From Agaricus subrufescens (lineage: Eukaryota > Basidiomycota > Agaricomycetes > Agaricales > Agaricaceae): a stretch of DNA of 64,000 nucleotides. The notes below the pieces were generated by a model. That model was not told the DNA's origin and made no database searches. It worked only from the letters and a program-made list of their open reading frames with translations. Every line of letters starts with the position of its first letter. Within the stretch, counting starts at the first letter, position 1. The position numbers were made by a program, and so were the translations under genes. The stretch lies in NCBI GenBank assembly GCA_029945375.1, contig CM057065.1:2515580-2579579 (forward strand), read 5' to 3'. This document shows positions 57,596 through 64,000 of the stretch, one piece after another.

Positions 57596-60500
57596 TTATA
57601 GGTTGTTGTCAGTTCGGTACTTGTCCAGGATATCCTTGGCGTTCTCAAGGTCTGCTGCGGACTGCCATGTATCCTCGGAGTTGTCGTATCCTTTCCAGTG
57701 TACCAGGTATTGCATGCCTCGGCCTTTCTTTCGGTGTCCTCGGATTTCAACCAGATTCTTTCCTTCGCCGTTAATAATGTCCGTGGCGGCGGAAGGGCAG
57801 TTTTCTGACATTCTGAATTTAGTATGAATTTGGTGAGGAGAGAAGAATGGAAGACGTCGTGGATTGCCCATGTTTCAGGTAATTTTAGGCGGAACGAGGT
57901 GTTTCCAACTGGTTCTAGAATTTCGAAGGGGCCGTATCTTTTGTTGTCCATTTTTCCGGAAGGGCGGTTTGATCGTATGTTACTTGCTTCTAGGAAGACG
58001 AGATCTCCTTTGGATAGGGAAGGTTTCTGCCGTTTCAGGTTTCCTCTTTCAGACATGGTTTGGTTGTAGTCTTCCAGAGCGTTTCGGGCTTCTTCTCGGG
58101 TTTTCGCTAGTTCCGAGGCGAATTCGCTGGCGAGTGGGTTTGCCGAGTCAACGGTGAGGTTTCCTTTCCAAGGGTGAGTTCCATATGTCAAGAAGAACGG
58201 GGTTTGTTTGGTGGCAGCGTGGGTTTTGTCGTTGTACTGGAATTCGGCGGTGGGAAGCCATTTTGCCCAGTCGTTTTGTTTGTAGTTGACGAAGTTGCGT
58301 AGGTATGATTCCACTTCTTGGTTAATCCTTTCCGTTTGTCCATCGGTTTGCGGGTGGTATGCGGTGGATAGGTTTCTTTCGATACCTAGCGCGGTGCAGA
58401 GTTCTTTCATGAATTTTGATGCGAACTGGGGTCCTCGGTCGCTAATAATGCGCTTGGGAATTCCATGAATGCGCCAGACTTCTTTCTTGTAGATTTCGGC
58501 TAGCTGTTTTGACGTGAGAGAGGTTTCGGTGGGGATAAGGTGAATCATTTTGGAAAATCGATCGACTATGACTAGTATGGCGTCGTGTTCCTCAGATTTA
58601 GGTAGGGGTCCGATCATGTCAATGGAGATTTCTTGCCAGGGGAGTTCGGGGATCGGTAGTGGATTGAGTGCGATGTGACCTGGTTGACGAATGATCTTGT
58701 TCCTTTGGCATTCCGTGCATCCTTTCACGAATCGTTTGACGTCAGTCTTGATGGTGGGCCACCAGAAGGTTCGTTTTAGGAGTTCGAGCATGCGGTAAGT
58801 TCCGGGGTGTCCGATGTCGGGTGGATTATGGTGGTCGAGTAGAATAGTTTCTCGAAGTTTCGGTTCGTCTGGGACGTAGATTTTTCCATTTCGATAGGTG
58901 ATTCCCTTTTCTTCCCAGAATAGTTCAGGTCGTTTGTTTTTCTCCTGAGTTACGCGGTATTCGGGTTTCGGGGAGTTTCGAATTGCGTTTAAGATGTGGG
59001 AGTCCGTGGAGATACTGAAGTTTCGGTTCTGGAGGAGGGTTATTTCTAGCGACGTGGGTAATTCGGATAAGGTTCTGATTATCATGCGGTCTTTGAACAT
59101 CTCGATTTTGGGGGTATCTTCTTCGGTTTCATGTCTGAAGAGTCTTGAGAGGATGTCTGCTTTGACGTTGGTTTTTCCAGGGATATGTCGGAGTAAGTAG
59201 TCATATTCTTGTAGCATGAGGTACCATCGGGCTTGTCGGGCGTTGAGTTTCTGGGGTTCACGGAAGTATTTTAGGTTTTCGTGGTCGGTCCAGATTTCGA
59301 ATTGATGTTTGGCGTCCAGTAGGTAGTGTCTCCAGTTTTTAATGGCTTTGACTATGGCGAGGAGTTCTTTGTCGTAGATTTCGTAGTTCTTTTCCGCGTC
59401 GGTGAGGGCTTTGGACATGAAAGCGACTGGATGCCATTTTCCTTCTTGTTCCTGGGATAAGACTGCTCCGATTCCTATGTTGGATGCGTCGGTCTCGAGT
59501 CTGAACCTTCCTTCGTTGTCTGGTAGAGCTAGGACGGGTTCGTTGGTAATGGCAGTTTTGATGGCTTCGAAGGCGTTTTGTTCCTCGGCGGTCCATTTCC
59601 AGGGTTTTGGGGTCTTACCTCCCTTCAAGGCATTGAGCGGTGCAGCGAGAGTGCTAAAGTCTTGAATAAAGCGTCGGTAGAAGTTTGCAAAACCGATAAA
59701 CCGTTCGACATCTTTTACGCAGGTTGGAGTTTTCCAGTTTCGGACTGAATCGACTTTTTCAGTTTCCATGCTTGCTTGACCGTCTCCTATGACCGTTCCT
59801 AGCATCGAGATCTTGGTTGCATTAAATTCGCATTTGGTTCGTTTGAAGCATAGGTTGTTTTCGTCCGCTATTTTTAGGAATCGCGATGTCCGTTCTTCTA
59901 GTTCGGGAAGTGAGTCGGCCGGAATGGCGAAATCGTCTATGTAGTTGACCAGGGAACCGCCTGACTATTATGAACAGCGGTGGTCATCCGAGAGAAGGTT
60001 GCAGGGGAGTTGCACATTCCGAAAAACATTACCGTGGGTTCGAATAGTCCTCTGTTGGTTAAGATTGCGCCTTTCCATTCGTCTCCCTCTTTAATCCTCA
60101 CGTTGTTGTATCCCCAGATGATGTCGAGCTTGTTGAAGTATTTGGCGTGTTTAAGTTTTCCGATGACTTCGCTAATGAGTGGTAGGGGGGTCTTGTCCTT
60201 GATAGTAACTTCGTTGAGCTTCCGATAGTCTTGACATAATCGTAGAGATCCGTCTTTTTTGGGTACAAAAAAACACGGGGCAGCGTAGGGGCTTTTGGAT
60301 GGTCGGATTCGGTTAGAGGCCAGATTTTCATCCAGGAATTTGTTGAGCTCGATTTCCTCCTTCGGAGTCATTTCGTAGACCTTTGCGTCGATTTCATTTG
60401 GGGCGTCCGGGAGTAGGTTGACCTCGTGGTCCCATTGGGTTCGTTTTGGTAGTTTGTCGAAGTTCTTTTTGTTGAAGAGGTGGGTATAAGGTCTCATGTA

Positions 60501-61199
60501 TTCAGGTAGGTCGAGGGGATTGGTCGGATCGGGTTCCTTTTCTTCTTCGAAGTCTTCCCATTTGGTTTGAAGTCGTCGTAGGTGTTCCGGTAGTGAGAAG
60601 TTGGTGTGCTTGATTGAGCATTCGGGTGGGCATCTCGAGAAGGTTACAGTTCCTCGGTTCCAGTCGATTTCCGGGTTGTGTTTGGTTAACCAGTCATGTC
60701 CAATGAAGATGTCCGCCGAGTCCAGTTCGGCTACGACTGCGTCGATAGTTTCTTGGTGTCCCTCTATGTTTAGATCCAGATTGACGAATTTGGTGATGGG
60801 TTCTTTTCCGCTTGGGGTGCCGTCGGCGTTGGTCGCTTGGATGGGATGATCGAGTTTATGGGTGGGGATTTTCTGTTTATAGACGGTTCGTTTGTCGATA
60901 CAGGTGTGGGTGCATCCCGAGTCGAGCATGGTTTTGGCTTTGAACGTTTCTCCATTAGGTTTGGTGATTTCCGGTTTGAGTATTAACTCCTGCACTCCTA
61001 GTCGTTTCTGAGGGCAAACATATCGATTTCTCATACGGCTAGATACATTGGTTCGTGAGTTCGTGCCTACTCCGAACCTTTGGGAAAATCCTGTTGAGTT
61101 TCTTCGGCTGTTCCTTCTTCTCCGGTGGTAATAGCGCGAATCTTGGTTTGTTTCTTGGGGCTTCGGCATACTTTGGCGATGTGGCCGGGTTTGCCACAA
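57596..61199 (-). pseudogene. Gypsy Pol with chromodomain, two frameshifts
   Basis: Order: protease (LDSGCTHTCID, Cys in place of the common Ala/Thr; IFIGHDWLTKHNPEIDW), reverse transcriptase (SPYAAPCFFVPKKDGSLRLC; catalytic NYIDDFA), RNase H (FRLETDASNIGIGAVLSQ; WTDHENLKYF), integrase (GHPGTYRMLELLKRTFWWP, CTECQRNK, DMIGPLP, DRGPQFASKF, TDGQTERINQEV), a GPF-like YGPFEILEPVG, and a chromodomain (GRGMQYLVHWKGYDNSEDTW). The frame breaks once near 59955, between FGMCNSPATFSRM and YIDD, and again near 57835, between HSSLLTKF and the chromodomain. Both look like single-base indels, so this copy cannot make full Pol unless the assembly is wrong there. Confidence 0.85.
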
Positions 61200-62194
61200 T
61201 TATAGCATTCGATGTTGGATCTTCCCGATCCTCCTCGGCATTCCTTCTTAATGTGTCCGAACTTTCCGCATTTGAGGCACTTAGGCCTCCCGTTTGCATC
61301 CCATTCCAGCTTTCTGGCTCCTATTTCCATGGGTTGTCCACTTCCTCCATAAGTGACACCAGTGGCAGTGCGATGATCGTTTCTTCGTTTTTCGGTAGAT
61401 TCCCATCCTTTTCCGACGGATCCTATGGCAGCGATCCATCCTTTGAGAGTGGTGGGAATAGAGGACGGTGGGTATCCCAATATGGTGTGAATGATGTCGG
61501 GTCTGGTATGGTTCTTTAAAAGATAGAGCGCGTGGTCCTCGTTGGTTCCGGATTGACTAATGAGAGCGGTAAATTTGACCAGGAAGTCATTGGTGTGGGT
61601 GTTTCCTTGTTTGTACGTTTCGATCTTTTCTTTGGCGATCTCCTTTTCGTTTCCGGGTGAGAAAGCGTCTACTATTTCCTGAGAAAAAGTGTTCCAATCT
61701 GCGGTGTCGTCGGATTTGATAACCTTGTCCTCCCAGTGTTTAGCGAACCATCCCGGGATTTCTCCGCGGAGACGGTTGGTGGCGATGAGGATCTTGGAGT
61801 TCGAATCTTGATATTGGTGGAAGGTAAGGTATACTTCTATTCCTCTCCACCAGTCGTTGAATTTCTTTCTGTCTCCCTCGAAGTATCCGGGGTCGATGAG
61901 GGCTTTGTGATCGATCTTGGCTTTGGGTTCGGTGGTGCTGGTCGCCATTTCTTTGAGTTCGAGTTCTTCGAGTTCCTTAGCTAGTCGGTTGAGTTCTTCG
62001 TCGAGTGGTGTGTTTGGCGCTACGGCTACTGGTTCTGGTCCTTCGGGTTCGTGTTCTTCTGGTTCCTCGTTTTCTGATGACTGGTCCTGTTCTTCCTCTT
62101 GTCTGAGGGGTTCAAATCTGTTTCCGGTTCGGTGCCCTTCGTAGAATAGGGTTTCAAAATCGATTCCTAGCTGGTCGGTGTCGTCCGTGCTCAT
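61067..62194 (-). CDS. Gypsy Gag with two zinc knuckles
   Basis: 375 aa. An acidic N-terminus (SSENEEPEEHEPEGPEP) is followed by a retrotransposon gag domain (DPGYFEGDRKKFNDWWRGIE ... KEKIETYKQGN) and two CCHC knuckles at the C-terminus, CLKCGKFGHIKKEC and CYNCGKPGHIAKVC. It packages the element RNA into particles. The stop at 61067 overlaps the pol frame by 133 bp, and moving into pol requires a -1 frameshift, as is common for gypsy elements. Confidence 0.9.
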   Translation of the reverse strand: MSTDDTDQLGIDFETLFYEGHRTGNRFEPLRQEEEQDQSSENEEPEEHEPEGPEPVAVAPNTPLDEELNRLAKELEELELKEMATSTTEPKAKIDHKALIDPGYFEGDRKKFNDWWRGIEVYLTFHQYQDSNSKILIATNRLRGEIPGWFAKHWEDKVIKSDDTADWNTFSQEIVDAFSPGNEKEIAKEKIETYKQGNTHTNDFLVKFTALISQSGTNEDHALYLLKNHTRPDIIHTILGYPPSSIPTTLKGWIAAIGSVGKGWESTEKRRNDHRTATGVTYGGSGQPMEIGARKLEWDANGRPKCLKCGKFGHIKKECRGGSGRSNIECYNCGKPGHIAKVCRSPKKQTKIRAITTGEEGTAEETQQDFPKGSE

Positions 62195-62275
62195 ATACTA
62201 TTGAGCCTTCGTGGTTTCCTGCCTCAATGACTAGAGGTCTTCCTGCAAGGTGAGCTTTACGACACTTTACCAAAT

Positions 62276-62591
62276 GTTACGACCTTATAGCGATTAGCTC
62301 AGGTTGCAACTTAGGCAAAGACTTGAGGGGCGATAAGGGAACAGAGTAAGAGGTTGGTAAAGCGTAAGGTATAGCAGAGTATAACTACGCTACTTATAGA
62401 AGAGTCGACTACCTAATAATAGAAGGAGAAGTCGGGCTGAATAAGTGTACCCGAGGTGTCTGACTAACGATGAGAAACGGCTGAGTAAACCTGGGAACAT
62501 ATACGCAGATACGGTAATGGTAGCATATGGTTGTGGAGCGGTAACATGTGGGCCTGGGTCAGGGGACCGATAACCGAAATAGATCGTAACA
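62276..62591 (-). repeat. Gypsy 5' LTR
   Basis: 316 bp, TG...CA ends with an 8-bp inverted repeat TGTTACGA/TCGTAACA. It directly abuts the second target duplication at 62592. Confidence 0.92.
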
Positions 62592-62596
62592 TTATT

Positions 62597-63550
62597 GTCT
62601 ACGTCGATGACGCACTCTTTATGGGAAATAACCGCAAGCTCCTCATGACAAAAAAGAATGAGTTCATGAAAAGATGGGAGTGTCGTGACCTCGGAGAAGC
62701 AAAGGAATTCCTGGGTATGAGGATATCGAGAGATCGAAAGAAAAAGACTTTATATCTCGATCAGAGGACCTATTTGTCTAAAGTCCTTGAGCGCTTTAAA
62801 ATTTCCTCTAAACCCACAAACACGCCACTACCTGCTGGCTATAAACCTCTCTCAAATCCTACGCACTCCGACAAAGAAACCCGCAGATATTTCCAACAAA
62901 TTATTGGGTCACTGCTCTACATCATGCTGGGAACACGACCAGACATCGCATACGCAGTCATTAGATTGTCGCAATTTAGCGCAGAGCCAACTCGTGATCA
63001 CATAGAGAAGGCCCTGTACATTTGTCGATATCTTCTTAAGACGGCTGACTACACGCTCGTTTTCGATGGCGGATCCAACGATGGATTGGCTGCATACTCA
63101 GACTCGGACTGGGCTTCCGATCCCGTTATGCGCAGATCCACTACGGGTTACTTAATCACTTTGGCAAATGGTCCCGTCTCCTGGCTGAGCAGGAGACAAA
63201 AGACAGTCGCTCTGTCATCTACTGAAGCCGAATACATGGCTATGTCGGACTGCTGCCGACAAGTGATTTGGATTCAATCACTTCTTCAAGAGCTTGGTTT
63301 TGATTTGCCATCCATTCCTATTTACGGCGACAACCAGGGTTCAATCTTCTTAGCATCGAACCCTGTTCAGGAACGGCGGACAAAACACATTGATGTCCGC
63401 TTCCACTATATCCGTGAATGCGTTGAAAATGGGAGCATCGAGGCTGTCCACGTTGACGGTAATGAGAATCCTGCAGATCTCTTTACCAAGGCGCTGGCCC
63501 TTGACAAATTCACCAAGTTCCGAGAAAGATTAGGAATAGCGTTCTATTAA
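62597..63550 (+). CDS. Copia Pol, 3' part (YVDD to RNase H)
   Basis: Begins in phase directly after the second TTATT with VYVDDALFM, the polymerase catalytic motif. It continues through YLSKVLERF and TRPDIAYAV to RNase H (AYSDSDWASD, STEAEYMAM, DNQGSIFLA, KHIDVRFHYIREC) and stops at 63550, 39 bp before the right LTR. 317 residues, no lesion. Confidence 0.92.
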   Translation, partial: VYVDDALFMGNNRKLLMTKKNEFMKRWECRDLGEAKEFLGMRISRDRKKKTLYLDQRTYLSKVLERFKISSKPTNTPLPAGYKPLSNPTHSDKETRRYFQQIIGSLLYIMLGTRPDIAYAVIRLSQFSAEPTRDHIEKALYICRYLLKTADYTLVFDGGSNDGLAAYSDSDWASDPVMRRSTTGYLITLANGPVSWLSRRQKTVALSSTEAEYMAMSDCCRQVIWIQSLLQELGFDLPSIPIYGDNQGSIFLASNPVQERRTKHIDVRFHYIRECVENGSIEAVHVDGNENPADLFTKALALDKFTKFRERLGIAFY

Positions 63551-63589
63551 ATGCATATTGATTATCCTACTACGTGTAGCGAGGGGGAG

Positions 63590-64000
63590 TGTTGAGACTT
63601 AATCTATCCAACCTCCATGGACACCCGCTCAAACATCTCAGCTTACATCGACTCCTGGACCTGTCCATGGTACCAGAAGAGTCCCTACTCGTAGTAGTTA
63701 TTCTATACAGAGTTTCGGGAGTACAGACGAACGCTACGAGGAGATCTTACAAGATCTCCTCGCATATACAGCTTAATATTCTCGAGCAGTTCATCTACTC
63801 GAGAATATACTCCCTACTCTAATTTATTACATCTACTTCGTTCTACACAGGTCCTGTAACTATGATATCTAGATTATGACTATGCAGTATGTATATAAAG
63901 TACAATTATGCTTGTATGTAACTCAGCTCGAAATCCATCTCATATTTCGTCTAAACTCTTCCTCTCTTGATATCTCTCTCAAGAACCCACAGGCACACCT
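63590..64000 (+). repeat. Copia 3' LTR (partial)
   Basis: 411 bp identical to 50726-51136; the last 54 bp or so lie beyond the window. Preceded by the polypurine tract. Confidence 0.95.

Larger units (their letters stand above)
55710..62596 (-). mobile_element. Ty3/gypsy chromovirus nested in copia
   Basis: TTATT at 55710-55714 and 62592-62596 flanks an element of 6877 bp (55715-62591). Its LTRs begin TGTTACGA and end TCGTAACA. The genes run on the minus strand: gag, pol, a chromodomain, then two extra frames before the 3' LTR. A minus-strand GGAGGGTGA just inside the 3' LTR (56028-56036) fits a polypurine tract. No clear primer-binding site match was recognised inside the 5' LTR. Confidence 0.92.
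50726..64000 (+). mobile_element. Ty1/copia LTR retrotransposon, interrupted, right end outside window
   Basis: Left LTR 50726-51190, internal region, purine tract GAGGGGGAG (63581-63589) and right LTR from 63590. The visible 411 bp of the right LTR are identical to the left LTR. The domain order protease, integrase, reverse transcriptase, RNase H defines the copia order. The single gag-pol frame is intact if the nested gypsy element (55715-62591) and one TTATT are removed. Confidence 0.93.

Noticed and set aside
55715..62591. Env-like gene in the gypsy element
   Set aside because: The two frames after pol have no signal peptide, membrane segment or glycoprotein-like Cys pattern, so they are listed as accessory frames instead.

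Overview
The window is from a filamentous basidiomycete, probably an Agaricomycete. The evidence is many phase-consistent introns of about 45-60 bp, expanded F-box genes, and several lineage-typical element proteins. It is almost entirely accessory DNA: a chain of large transposable elements, two of them containing younger insertions, set in remnants of host genes. No rRNA, tRNA or CRISPR array was seen.

Layout. (1) 1-4071: a small cluster of F-box/LRR-like genes, with a divergent pair (347-1917 minus, 2083-3389 plus) and a decayed partial copy of the pair's shared promoter region (3618-3990). (2) 4072-19024: a 14.95-kb Mutator-like (MULE) element with about 36-bp terminal inverted repeats and a 10-bp target duplication. 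It carries two minus-strand genes. One encodes a fusion of GCM-like zinc domain, transposase, ubiquitin-protease-like domain and PHD finger. The other encodes a 911-aa protein of unknown function. The transposase gene is split by a 2.74-kb near-perfect foldback element (13190-15925) inserted at a TA dinucleotide. (3) 19820-20806: a decayed Tra2-like RRM splicing-factor gene. (4) 21256-49206: a 27.95-kb CACTA-type (EnSpm/CMC) element that starts CACTG, ends CAGTG and is flanked by CTTT. It has diverged inverted arms of about 4.3 kb, palindromic modules near both ends, a complete Tnp2-like transposase (six exons, 1342 aa) and about eight other genes. These include a SUN-domain protein, a coiled-coil protein with a C-terminal membrane anchor, and a WD40 protein with a C-terminal membrane anchor. 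(5) 50726 to beyond 64000: a Ty1/copia retrotransposon with identical LTRs, split by a 6.88-kb Ty3/gypsy chromovirus (55715-62591, minus strand) just before its YVDD catalytic motif.

How the parts work together. The F-box genes and the Tra2 relic are the likely host genes; everything else is mobile. In the CACTA element, five cargo genes read left and four genes including the transposase read right, from a shared repeat-rich interval at 34.1-34.9 kb. The most unusual idea in the window is that this element carries a nuclear-envelope (LINC-like) gene set. Element boundaries, duplications and splice phases were read directly from the sequence. Family assignments rest on recognised motifs; the functional model is inference.
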